Below, in pieces: positions 12,247 to 21,456 of a DNA stretch of 64,000 nt (position 1 is its first letter; the number at the start of each line of letters is the position of its first letter). The stretch comes from Verticillium longisporum (taxonomy: Eukaryota > Ascomycota > Sordariomycetes > Glomerellales > Plectosphaerellaceae), in NCBI GenBank assembly GCA_019188255.1, contig JAETXT010000008.1, positions 2,232,001 to 2,296,000 on the forward strand, given 5' to 3'. The position numbers were made by a program, and so were the translations under genes. The notes beneath the pieces are model-generated. The model was not told the origin of the DNA, ran no database searches, and saw nothing but the letters and a program-made list of their open reading frames with translations.

Positions 12247-12751
12247 GGTTGAGGACGACGACGCCTCCGGGGACGTCCCACGGGGAGCGTGATTCTTGGG
12301 TCTCTAAGACGCCCACTAACCTGCTCGAGGCAGGTTCCCAGACTGACTTCATCAAAGGGCGAATCTCACGCCACCAGGGAAGCTCCCCAACGTCAATTTT
12401 AGATGCTGTTGACTATCTTGCGAAGGGGACGCGGGGTGTTATGCACCAGATCGCTCTTTTGAAGTCAGAGGTTATGATCCTTCGAGAGGAAAATGCTACA
12501 CTAAGCCGACGCCGGAGGGCCAAAAGCTACGTCTCCGGGAAGGAGGAAGCATGGCTGTAGGCGAGGGACAGGACAAGATTGCTCAGAAGGAAGTAGATAT
12601 CCAGATAAAAGAGGAAACGCTGCAGAACCCGGGTCCCGCGTCGTGGTCCCAGCCGAAGAAACGATGCTGTAGCGTATGCGGGAAGACCGGCCACAACGCG
12701 AGAACTTGTCAGGTAGCTATCTCATCGTCTGCAAAAGACGAGGAGGAGTGA
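12199..12751 (+). pseudogene. Transposase C-terminal part with zinc knuckle, copy 1 (broken)
   Basis: Continuation of the transposase in the -1 frame: a Ser/Thr/Pro linker, a coiled-coil stretch (IALLKSEVMILREENATL) and a C-terminal zinc knuckle CCSVCGKTGHNARTC. In this copy the frame is broken again at 12532-12535, where four A replace the five of copy 2, so the knuckle lies in a third frame (12551-12751). The product probably cannot include the knuckle. Confidence 0.85.
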
Positions 12752-12812
12752 TTTTAATTGATTTACGGCGTTTGGGTTGAGGTTTTCCTCGGAATGTTTG
12801 TCGGGTCGGGGT

Positions 12813-12858
12813 GAAGTGAACCACTCGCATGGGTGAACCACTCGCTTGTGGATTACGT
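12813..12858 (-). repeat. Right terminal inverted repeat, transposon copy 1
   Basis: Inverted copy of 11000-11045 with one mismatch in the second subrepeat (ATGCGAG for AAGCGAG). It is followed by the TA target duplicate. Confidence 0.93.
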
Positions 12859-12860
12859 TA

Positions 12861-13301
12861 TAAGTAATTACTTTATTAATACTTTATAGTAAAGATAGAT
12901 ATTATATATATAAATAGAATATAGGTTTATCTATAAAGTTACTTAGAGAGTAATAAGGGCTTAGCTAAAGGGTAATATAGATAATAATAATATTTAAGTA
13001 TTTTAGATAATTATTAAATTATATAAATAGGATTAATAGTTTTAAGCCTTTAATTAGAAATACTAAGACTTTATAGATATCTATAATAGCTTAGAAATAG
13101 AGCTACTTAAACCTTTATTATAGATCTATAAAGTAACGTTTTTATTTACGAAACTTAACCTAGATCTTATATAATAGATTATAATTTAGGGAATTCCTTA
13201 TATAAGAATAGAGCTAAATAGAATAGCTAAGAGAATAAAGACCTTATTATAGACTAAAAGAAGCCTAAAATAATATTAAGATAATAAAGAGAGAAGCTAA
13301 G
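12861..13301. other. AT-rich gypsy relic between insertions
   Basis: RIP-type AT-rich DNA, part of the 5' half (probable gag region) of the minus-strand gypsy element. No readable motif. It ends in CTAAG (13297-13301), the target duplication of the solo LTR. Confidence 0.6.
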
Positions 13302-13777
13302 TGTAACAACCAAGGAAGCAGGGTGGCCGCGAGTTGACGACCCCGCGATCGGGAGACACGATAAGATAAGAAGCGGACCCACCAGGCAGAGCACGTGATG
13401 GCTCACCCAGACATAATAGTGAGCCGATTCGCTCACTAGGGACATAACAGTGAGCCAGGGGCTGGCTCACAAGATAACATACCGTGATCCTAACATCATG
13501 GATCACCAACGACTAACAAGTGAGCCATCCAACATGAGCTCACCACCCAAACAACAAGGACAGGATGAACGGGTATATAAGGACGGGCATTCTGTACTTG
13601 TAGATACATTCTTTCTCACGACAGTGATCAATCTAAGTCTTACCTTGTATTCATTGTAACGAGTGCGCAACGCCTTACGACACCACATCGTCTCAGAGTC
13701 ACAACCTAAGCTTCTGCTAACAGCAACCCTAACCCTCTGACAGCGTTCCCCTCTTCGGAAGCTGCCAGGTCGTAACA
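13302..13777. mobile_element. Solo LTR with perfect CTAAG target duplication
   Basis: A 476-bp block of normal composition inside AT-rich DNA. It starts TGTAACAACC, ends CGTAACA (TG...CA) and is flanked by identical CTAAG at 13297-13301 and 13778-13782. There is no internal domain, so it is most simply an LTR left after recombination between the two LTRs of a full retrotransposon. It contains a TATA-like TATATAAG (about 13574) and a GTGAGCC motif repeated on both strands between about 13400 and 13530. Unlike its surroundings it is not RIP-mutated. Orientation is taken as plus from the TATA box. Confidence 0.88.
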
Positions 13778-13782
13778 CTAAG

Positions 13783-14696
13783 ATAACCTATAATAGATTT
13801 AAAATAAAACTTATAAAAGAATAGCTAATAAATAATTATAAAGAAGAGATAATTAAAAACTAAATAGCTAGCTAAATTAATCTATTATATTTTATAAATT
13901 AATAATAGAATAATAATAAATAGATAGAAGAAGGCCCGAAGCCTTAAATAATATTAAATATTATAATTATAATAAATATAAATATTATATTAATAGCTAT
14001 TTAGAAGTATTATATATAAGTTATAGAAAATAAAATTATATATATAAATTATATAAATAATACTTAATAGTAAACTATAAACTATTTAAGGGAAGAATAA
14101 TAGGAGACCCTTAATAGGAAGAACTATTACTTTTAAAATTAAAATAGTACGAAGTAATTATTAAACTATATATTAATAATAATTAAATTAAAGGAGAAAT
14201 AATATTAAATAGAAGAGCCGATATTAACGTTATTAATAGTAACCTCTTAAGGGAAGCTAGAGAATAGCTAGGGGAAAAGTAGGGCAAGCTAGGTAGGGTA
14301 TTCCGAAATAGGGAGATAAGTATTTATAATGAAAAGAGGATTATTAGCTAAATAATAGATAACCCTAGGATAAAGTATATAATAATAATAGAATATATAA
14401 TAATAGATAATATTATAAATAGGTATAATATTATCTTAGGAAGACTTTAGCTAGCTTAAATATAATTAATAAACGATTAATTATAGGGCTATTAGAGATA
14501 CTTTATTAGGAAATAAAATATTAGAATTATATTAATAAGAAAATAAATTAAGAATATAATCTATTAATCCCTAATAATAGCCTTAATTATATTATAGAAT
14601 ATATAGGCTCCTTTTATAATACCTTTATAGGAGTATAATAAGAGAAATAAATTATCTATTATAATCCTAGTAGAATACTATAAATTTAGGGATATA
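13783..14696. other. AT-rich gypsy relic between insertions
   Basis: Continuation of the RIP-mutated element, no readable domain. It ends in the TA target (14695-14696) of transposon copy 2. Confidence 0.6.
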
Positions 14697-14742
14697 ACGT
14701 AATCCACAAGCGAGTGGTTCACCCATGCGAGTGGTTCACTTC
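14697..14742 (+). repeat. Terminal inverted repeat, transposon copy 2 (3' end of element)
   Basis: Same 46-bp repeat as in copy 1, with the ATGCGAG variant at this end. The variant marks the 3' end of the element in both copies. Confidence 0.92.
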
Positions 14743-14803
14743 ACCCCGACCCGACAAACATTCCGAGGAAAACCTCAACCCAAACGCCGTAAATCAATTA
14801 AAA

Positions 14804-15357
14804 TCACTCCTCCTCGTCTTTTGCAGACGATGAGATAGCTACCTGACAAGTTCTCGCGTTGTGGCCGGTCTTCCCGCATACGCTACAGCATCGTTTCTTC
14901 GGCTGGGACCACGACGCGGGACCCGGGTTCTGCAGCGTTTCCTCTTTTATCTGGATATCTACTTCCTTCTGAGCAATCTTGTCCTGTCCCTCGCCTACAG
15001 CCATGCTTCCTCCTTCCCGGAGACGTAGCTTTTTGGCCCTCCGGCGTCGGCTTAGTGTAGCATTTTCCTCTCGAAGGATCATAACCTCTGACTTCAAAAG
15101 AGCGATCTGGTGCATAACACCCCGCGTCCCCTTCGCAAGATAGTCAACAGCATCTAAAATTGACGTTGGGGAGCTTCCCTGGTGGCGTGAGATTCGCCCT
15201 TTGATGAAGTCAGTCTGGGAACCTGCCTCGAGCAGGTTAGTGGGCGTCTTAGAGACCCAAGAATCACGCTCCCCGTGGGACGTCCCCGGAGGCGTCGTCG
15301 TCCTCAACCTCACATCCAGCTTTGACAGGACTGTTTCCGGGTTATGGGGGACAAGCC
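14804..15357 (-). CDS. Transposase C-terminal part with zinc knuckle, copy 2
   Basis: Same C-terminal region as in copy 1 but with an unbroken frame from the -1 shift point (CCCC at 15356-15359) to the stop at 14804. It holds a linker, a coiled coil and the zinc knuckle CCSVCGKTGHNARTC followed by an acidic tail. There is no independent ATG at the junction (the frame enters through GTG), so expression would need a -1 frameshift from the upstream ORF or a corrected base. Confidence 0.85.
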
Positions 15358-16458
15358 CCGCTCCTCGAAAGCCTCCCTGGATGTTTTTTCTGTCATTGCT
15401 TGCTGAAATGCAGCCGAAAACGCCGGGAAGAAGTCTTCTTTGCTGATGTGCGTTGTACCCGCCCTCATCCTATCCTCGATTTGCCGACCGTATGCTTTCT
15501 TTAGTGGGCCAAAACACCCAACATCGAGAGGCTGGAGTAGATGTGACGAATGAGGAGGCATACAGAGTGTGATGATGTTGTTCTCCTTGCAGTAGAGTTC
15601 GAAGTCGACCGAGTGGTGACTTTCGTGGCCATCCAGGATCAGTAGGCGATAACCGCCCGAAGTACGGGACTTTGTATGCCTGTCAAAATGCCGAATCCAT
15701 TCCAGACCAATATCATTCGTCGTCCAGCCGTTTGGAGATGTTGCGATTCTCCAGTCGCGAGAAATCGCGTCGTCCTGGTACCAGCTCGAGAGGTGGTACT
15801 TGCCCGAAACCACGATGAACGGCGGGACGGAGAAACCCAACGCGCCAACGCCCTGGATCACCGTAACCCATTCCCGGTTGCCTGGCTGCCTCATCTTCAC
15901 ATTGGACCGTCTTTCCGAACTGGTCACGACCATTCCGTTGGCGATAACGCCCATCTGGAAGCCGGTCTCGTCAAAGTTGTACATGTCAGCCTCTTGGATG
16001 CCGTACTTGGCGATCATGTTATGCACGAGGCGGAACCACGCGTTTATCGCGTCCGGATCTTCGCATTGGGCCCTCTTGTAGTCGTACTTGCGAAAGAAAC
16101 GCGTCCGGAGCTCTGGTTGCCGTTTGACGAAGTTTGCGGCCCAGTTCTTCCCGACGCGTGGCGCGTCACGGTCGGCAAGCAGGCGATTCGCCATATCTCC
16201 GACCTCACCCAACCGGGGAGGGTAAGATCGCGCATCTAGGTCAAGGATATATTCGACAATAGTTTTCTCTTCTAGTACTGTTAATTTGGCAGAATTGGGC
16301 GGGCTTTCGCGTCGGGAGGGTTTGCCCTTCTGGCGTCGGAGGAGCGTCGTTAAGGGGACGGTGTAGATCCTCGCAGCACTCCGGGCGCTTAGGTTCGGGT
16401 CATTGTCCATAGCTTGGATAGCAAGGAATAATTGACCTTCTTTTGAAAGAGTCTCCAT
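15310..16458 (-). CDS. Fot1/pogo DD35D transposase, N-terminal and catalytic part, copy 2
   Basis: 382 aa, identical in translation to the copy 1 ORF: helix-turn-helix region, CENP-B/Tc5-type segment and catalytic D163, D276, D312 in DD35D spacing. It carries the same -1 break near its 3' end (CCCC at 15356-15359 on the plus strand), after which the homologous C-terminus runs in the other frame. The start ATG lies 98 bp inside the element end, as in copy 1. Confidence 0.93.
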   Translation of the reverse strand: METLSKEGQLFLAIQAMDNDPNLSARSAARIYTVPLTTLLRRQKGKPSRRESPPNSAKLTVLEEKTIVEYILDLDARSYPPRLGEVGDMANRLLADRDAPRVGKNWAANFVKRQPELRTRFFRKYDYKRAQCEDPDAINAWFRLVHNMIAKYGIQEADMYNFDETGFQMGVIANGMVVTSSERRSNVKMRQPGNREWVTVIQGVGALGFSVPPFIVVSGKYHLSSWYQDDAISRDWRIATSPNGWTTNDIGLEWIRHFDRHTKSRTSGGYRLLILDGHESHHSVDFELYCKENNIITLCMPPHSSHLLQPLDVGCFGPLKKAYGRQIEDRMRAGTTHISKEDFFPAFSAAFQQAMTEKTSREAFEERGLSPITRKQSCQSWM

Positions 16459-16510
16459 CGCGGGCGGAGGTGGAATCTGTAGAATTCAGGTGTAGGTCGT
16501 GGGCCCGGGC

Positions 16511-16556
16511 GAAGTGAACCACTCGCTTGGGTGAACCACTCGCTTGTGGATTACGT
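16511..16556 (-). repeat. Terminal inverted repeat, transposon copy 2 (5' end of element)
   Basis: Inverted partner of 14697-14742, matching the copy 1 left end, with both subrepeats of the AAGCGAG form. It is followed by TA. Confidence 0.92.
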
Positions 16557-16558
16557 TA

Positions 16559-17052
16559 TATATAATTTTATTAATATCTCTATAGAAATTCTTCTTATTA
16601 AGCTAGAATTATATATTAAAGCTAAATAAGAAAGTATTAAATTCTAATTAGGACGTCCCTTTATATTAAATAGCTAATAATTATATCTTTATAAAGGGTA
16701 TATTTTATAATTCTTTATAGAATATTACCCTAAATATTAATATTAATCTATTAATTACTCTTAATAATAAGCTTATTAGGTCTCCTTTTTAGAATATAGC
16801 TAATTCTTTGTATTTCCTTTTTCTTATAAATTTATATTATTCTTCTTCTAATTATTAATCTAATTCTTTATTTATAATTAATAATAGATTATCGAGTATA
16901 TTATTCTTAATATCTTATCTTTATTTTATATTAAGCTTTAATTATATTAATTCTTTAATATTCTCTATCTACTATCCTATAATAGTTTATCTTCTAATAC
17001 TCTATATATCTCTAATTAATATATTATCCTAATAATCATCGCTCCTTAAAGG
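16559..17052. other. AT-rich 5' internal part of the gypsy relic
   Basis: RIP-mutated sequence between transposon copy 2 and the right direct repeat. No open frame and no recognisable primer-binding site. Confidence 0.55.
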
Positions 17053-17282
17053 TAGATCGATTATTATATTAAGGAATCTTATATAATAAATAAAGGGATT
17101 AATTATTAATCTTTTAAAGGTCTCTAGGAAGATAGAATAATCGATGCCCTTCTCTAAATCTTAATCCGTTAACTTTTCTTATAATTATTCCCTTATTATG
17201 CTCGGTCCTCTCTTCTTAATTCCTACGATTAAATAATAGGCGATCCCCTATCGGTCTTATACCTCCTTCAGGTCCTGATATA
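17053..17282 (-). repeat. Right direct repeat (probable 5' LTR of the gypsy relic)
   Basis: Direct-orientation match to 6603-6838. At its right edge (CCTTCAGGTCCTGATATA) it keeps C and G where the left copy has T and A, so this copy is less mutated. Normal-composition DNA begins at about 17283. Confidence 0.7.
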
Positions 17283-18262
17283 GAGCTCTGTATCATAAGC
17301 AGGCTTAGCAAGGACTGCATTGATATATACGGGCAATGAAGCCCGAACTGTGAAGGTGAAGAAATGGAGCAGATAGGGAAATGCATTCCATGGTCAGAGA
17401 CGGCGAAAGATTGAAAGTGCGATCCTGTAGTGTCGCGTGATGAGAGTGAAAAAGAAGGTGCTCAGGCTGGGGAAGTTACCAAGGAGGTGCAACGGTATTT
17501 ATGGACGGACAACAATCTACGTACACACTTCAAGTGCAATCTGGGCCTATGTGCAGCTGATATCTATACGAAGTCATCAAATGGGGGTCGAGAGGTGTGA
17601 AACTATCGGGAGGCATAAACTTGGCGGGCTGGCGGGCTGACGATCTATGGGATTTGAAAAATTGCAGTTCTAGATAGCGGAACCATGTCGGTTTCGAGAA
17701 AACATTCTCGCCGAAGCGCAAGAAATTTACTCAAATTACGACCCTGGGGCGACACGTGCTGATGTCATTGGCTTGTTGGTTGTGTTTGCATCGTGATGAT
17801 CTCAATCGGGATGCATCTACATCATTCGGTTCTCTTCAATTTTCTATTTCGGGAGACCTGTCTCCTAGCCAATGACCGATAGTCGTGTATATATTCGAAA
17901 CAGCTAACAAACCAATGACACCTCGCTCTCTCAAAGAACCGCCATTGGCTTTGCACAAGTGATGTAGCCTATTGTCGTACTTGTGCAGCTCCAGCTCTTG
18001 ACGAGCGGGCCTGTCTTGGCAGTGTCGATCCTCCTGCAACGGTTGGGCAGCCCTCTTCCTTCCAAAGCAATTACTGGAAGTTGGTGGACTGGGTGAGCTC
18101 GAGGCTTCCAAGGAAAGAGCTTGCTTGCGGCACGGGGCAAGCAATAAAGAGTTCCTCTCCCACAATCTCTCGAGCCCATGTCGACTCAAACCTTCCACAT
18201 TGCAAAGCGTATCAATGTGAATATTTCTAGCTGCATTCGCTCGTTTGCTTTTACCATCGGCA
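17283..18262. other. Non-coding region between repeat block and secreted-protein gene
   Basis: Normal composition. The 149-aa minus-strand frame at 17836-18285 overlaps the signal peptide of the next gene, has no domain and is probably chance. The stretch presumably includes the promoter of the secreted protein. Confidence 0.5.
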
Positions 18263-18751
18263 ATGCATTTCTTGTTCTTTACCATGTCGCTGCTGCTCGG
18301 CGGTGCCGGCAGCGCTTTGCTGCCTGATCAGAAGGGTTTACAACTTTTGAGTAGGGAATGCAAGGAGGACTTTGTGCCTTACTGTTGTAACTGGATATCG
18401 GATGGGGACTCGGGCATGCACTGCGAAGGTACGTCCTTATATTCGTATGTTCAATTCATGGCACATACTAGGCAAGTAGTTATTGATTTCGCAATGCTTT
18501 ACTTCAGGACCTGGAGAAGTACCCTCTCTTGATGATTGCGCCGGTTTCGATCCACCAGCATTTCCTTGTTGTTGGAGGAAAGATGTAAGTAGGATTGCCC
18601 CTGTTCTGCCTTCTTGCCAATGTGCTTGATATGCTGACAGAAACCGGCCCTCGCAAGGGAAAATGGGCATATTGTTCTGGGCCGTGACGATGAAATGAGA
18701 TCTTCACGAACGATGCTTGTTTGGCCTGGTGGCGAGACGAGGAGTCTGTGA
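18263..18751 (+). CDS. Small secreted cysteine-rich protein (effector or hydrophobin-like candidate)
   Basis: Three exons fit: 18263-18428, 18508-18584, 18641-18751 (117 aa). Residues 1-20 form a signal peptide (MHFLFFTMSLLLGGAGSA). The mature part has Cys in the order C-CC-C-C-CC, with 11 residues between CC and the next C. Intron 1 has GTACGT...TTCAG; intron 2 has a strong GTAAGT donor, but its CTGAC branch motif almost touches the AG. If intron 2 is kept, the frame stops within it and adds a further Cys, giving C-CC-C-C-CC-C, the hydrophobin order. The spacing between the fourth and fifth Cys is shorter than in class II hydrophobins. It lies 1 kb from a RIP-mutated transposon block, a common setting for effector genes. 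No family is assigned. Confidence 0.68.
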
Positions 18752-19633
18752 AATAGGTTTGGAGCTGGACGTCAACTCAAAACAATTGAACGGCTGACAA
18801 CAATGTGACCATCTTTAATACCCTGCCTAGGTATACCAGGATAGGTGTGTGTACAGCGACAAATTGAACATGTGGGGAAAGCCTTTATGGAAAACATGAA
18901 GTATTGTGCCGGCCAGATACGCGTTGTAGGTTTCGCTCTGTGGGACTTATAACCTGAACATAAGCCCTGGCGTCGATTCCAGTTACATATTTCAAGTCAG
19001 CTATACTTGCGTTGTCCCCGGGAGCACCGAGCTTTACTCTTCTATACCCTTAAACGAAGCTCATTATAAGTCTAGAAGGCGTGTTTAACGCTGCGGCTGG
19101 GTGTGTGTCTCAAACTACCAGAGAACGAAATTCGAGAGCATTCGAATGTTGAAGCACCAGATAAATGCGCCATTGTAAATCGCTTGGACCAAGTTGCACA
19201 CCAAAATGTTTTCGGCCTCGGGGCCATGAGCACATGGTCACAGAGCAACATTATGCTGACGGCGCCAGCATAGATGATTCAAGACAAAGAAATAACTAGT
19301 TACTGACTGGTCGATGATGAATATAAAAACTATAGCTTGATTTGTAGTGGGCAGCCCATGTAGTTGTTTGCTTGTGGACTTGCTCAACGACTATCTGCTG
19401 CCTGGAGCACCTCAGGACTCTGTCTCATGTGAACTGGGTTGTGGTGGTTTATGGGCTGCATGACTAATCACCGCCTTCCACTGTACGCGTGGGAACGCGG
19501 TCAGGACGCGACAAGTATGCCATCTACCCAGTGCACCACCCCACATGCTAAACCACCCCTACAGATCGCAAATCAATTGCAGTCGACAAGCTGCAATCTT
19601 TCTTGCCCAGCACTTCACACCCTAGACCTTGAT
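18752..19633. other. Intergenic region upstream of PRI1
   Basis: No domain-bearing frame on either strand. It probably contains the 3' UTR of the secreted protein and the PRI1 promoter. Confidence 0.5.
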
Positions 19634-21345
19634 ATGCCTCATTCTGTTTCGCCAAAATCGAACACTGCCTCTGAGCAGAATACGCAAGAGACGATGGCCG
19701 AACCTTTCCCTGGCACCACCGAAACCCAGTCGACCGAGGGAGACGTGGCGATGGCTGACGTGACCGAAGACGCCGTCGCTGTCCCGGCAATCAAGGCGGA
19801 AACAAAACTAGAGGAGCTGTTTGACGACATGGATTCGGACGAGGAATTTCCGAGTTCGCGACCGAATGGTGCGCCGCCCCCTAGCTCGCCGCCTCTTGCG
19901 ACACCACAATATCCTTCGTGAGTATCGACGCGATCCTGACCCGGGTGGCGACAGCTGACACCGATCTAGAGACATTGCTGGTATGAAGGCATCAGACCCA
20001 GAGATCATGAAGTTGTTCTATCAGCGCCTGTTTCCCTGGAGGCAACTCTTCCAGTGGCTCAACCATAGTCCGACGCCTACGAATGACTTTGCCCATCGCG
20101 AGTTCGCCTTCACGCTGCAGAACGACGCATACTTGCGATATCAATCTTTCCCCTCCCACGACCTGTTAGTGACCATGGACGTCTTGCACAGGCTTGAATA
20201 CCGCTGACCATTGTACCTTGTAGCCTCCGCAAGGACATTCTCCGCCTGATGCCGTCTCGTTTCGAAATCGGCCCTGTCTACACCACCAACCCCCGAGACC
20301 GCAAAACCCTCCGCAGCTCGAGTGCCTTCAAACCGCTGGCCAAGGAGTTGTGTTTCGATATCGATTTGACGGACTATGATGACATTCGAACATGCTGCGA
20401 CAAGGCCAACATCTGCATCAAGTGCTGGCAGTTCATCACTATGGCAATCAAGGTGGTCGACGTTGCGCTGCGGGACGATTTCGGGTTTGAGCACATCATG
20501 TGGGTGTATTCCGGAAGGAGAGGTGCTCACGCCTGGGTGTGCGACAAGAAGGCGAGGACAATGCCGGACCAAATGAGGAGGGCGATTGCCGGGTATCTGG
20601 AGGTTATCAAGGGTGGCGCGCAAAACTCCAAGAAGGTCAACCTCTGGAGGCCATTACACCCCCATCTGACGTAAGTCTACCTGCTTCTGAAGCCCCCGTG
20701 GCATGAGTACTGATGTGCAACAGGCGGAGTCTGGAAACTCTCAAAACCCACTTTCAGGAAGACGTTCTCGAAACCCAAGACCCATGGGCGACTGCCGAGC
20801 GCGCTGAACGACTCCTGCAGCTTCTCCCCGACAAGAACCTTAATGAAGCCCTTCGCAAGAAGTGGGATGCCTCACCAGGCCGCTCCTCCACTTCTAAGTG
20901 GGCGGATATCGACACTGTCGCCCGCAGCGGCGCGAGCAAGAGTCTCGACGCGCGGGCGCTGAGGGAAGCGAAACAGGACATCGTCCTCGAATACACATAT
21001 CCACGTCTCGATATCGAGGTTTCGAAGAAACTAAACCATTTGCTCAAGTCGCCCTTTGTCGTCCACCCCGGCACCGGCCGCGTTTGTGTGCCTATCGACA
21101 CAAAGGCGCTCGAAGAGTTTGACCCCACGACAGTCCCGACGGTCCAGCAACTTCTGTCAGAGATTGACGAATGGAAGGCTGGTGAGGAGGAGCCAGAGGC
21201 GCCACAGAAAAGCGTGCAGGATTGGGAGAAGACAAGTCTCAAGCCGTACATTGACCAGTTCCGATCGTTTGTAGCAGGACTCATCAAGGACGAAAAGGAT
21301 GTCAAGGTGAAGAGGGAGCGTGATGAGGAGTCCATGGACTTTTAG
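19634..21345 (+). CDS. pri1: DNA primase small (catalytic) subunit
   Basis: Makes the RNA primer in the DNA polymerase alpha-primase complex in the nucleus. Four exons keep phase: 19634-19917, 19970-20164, 20224-20670, 20724-21345 (515 aa). After an acidic, low-complexity N-terminus (about 95 aa) come FYQRLFPWRQLFQW, the RFEIGPVY strand, catalytic Asp residues in CFDIDLTDYDD (about 201-211), the structural Cys cluster CCDKANICIKCW and the nucleotide-binding motif SGRRGAHAWVCD (about 257-268). The C-terminus is charged (DEKDVKVKRERDEE). The start is the ATG of MPHSVSP; a later ATG at 19694 is possible. It converges on TRM10, with 111 bp between the stops. Confidence 0.93.
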
Positions 21346-21456
21346 TAGGCTGGCTGGCAGCGTATGAATGTATGACTGGGTATTATCGAGTATATTTTTT
21401 AGGCGGCTTCAATGCGATGCATGCATGGCTGGGCATTCTCTTTTCCCGCACCTTGT

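Larger units (their letters stand above)
11000..12858 (+). mobile_element. Fot1/pogo-type DNA transposon, copy 1
   Basis: A 1,859-bp element flanked by TA (10998-10999 and 12859-12860), the target duplication of the Tc1/mariner superfamily. Terminal inverted repeats of about 46 bp (11000-11045 and 12813-12858) differ at one position. It encodes a DD35D transposase on the plus strand with a zinc-knuckle C-terminal part in another frame. Composition is normal and there is no RIP, although it sits in RIP-destroyed DNA. It is one base shorter than copy 2, by one A in the run at 12532-12535. Confidence 0.95.
14697..16556 (-). mobile_element. Fot1/pogo-type DNA transposon, copy 2 (inverted)
   Basis: A 1,860-bp element on the minus strand, flanked by TA at 14695-14696 and 16557-16558. 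Terminal inverted repeats lie at 14697-14742 and 16511-16556. The transposase ORF translation is identical to copy 1 over 382 aa, and the only difference I detect is one extra T/A at 15030-15034. Such identity and no RIP imply a very recent duplication, or escape from RIP. Confidence 0.95.
6603..17282 (-). mobile_element. RIP-degenerated Ty3/gypsy retrotransposon with three nested insertions
   Basis: Extremely AT-rich DNA bounded by two degenerate direct repeats (6603-6838 and 17053-17282). Decayed reverse transcriptase and integrase motifs are readable only on the minus strand, in the order expected if the element's 5' end is on the right. Differences between the repeats are mostly C/T or G/A, and Gln codons have become TAA/TAG, as RIP produces. 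Inside lie two intact DNA transposons (11000-12858, 14697-16556) and a solo LTR (13302-13777), all with normal composition, so they arrived later. Removing them leaves about 6.5 kb, a usual gypsy length. The exact LTR ends are not visible. Confidence 0.85.

Noticed and set aside
17836..18285. 149-aa minus-strand ORF
   Set aside because: Overlaps the signal peptide exon of the secreted protein and has no recognisable feature.
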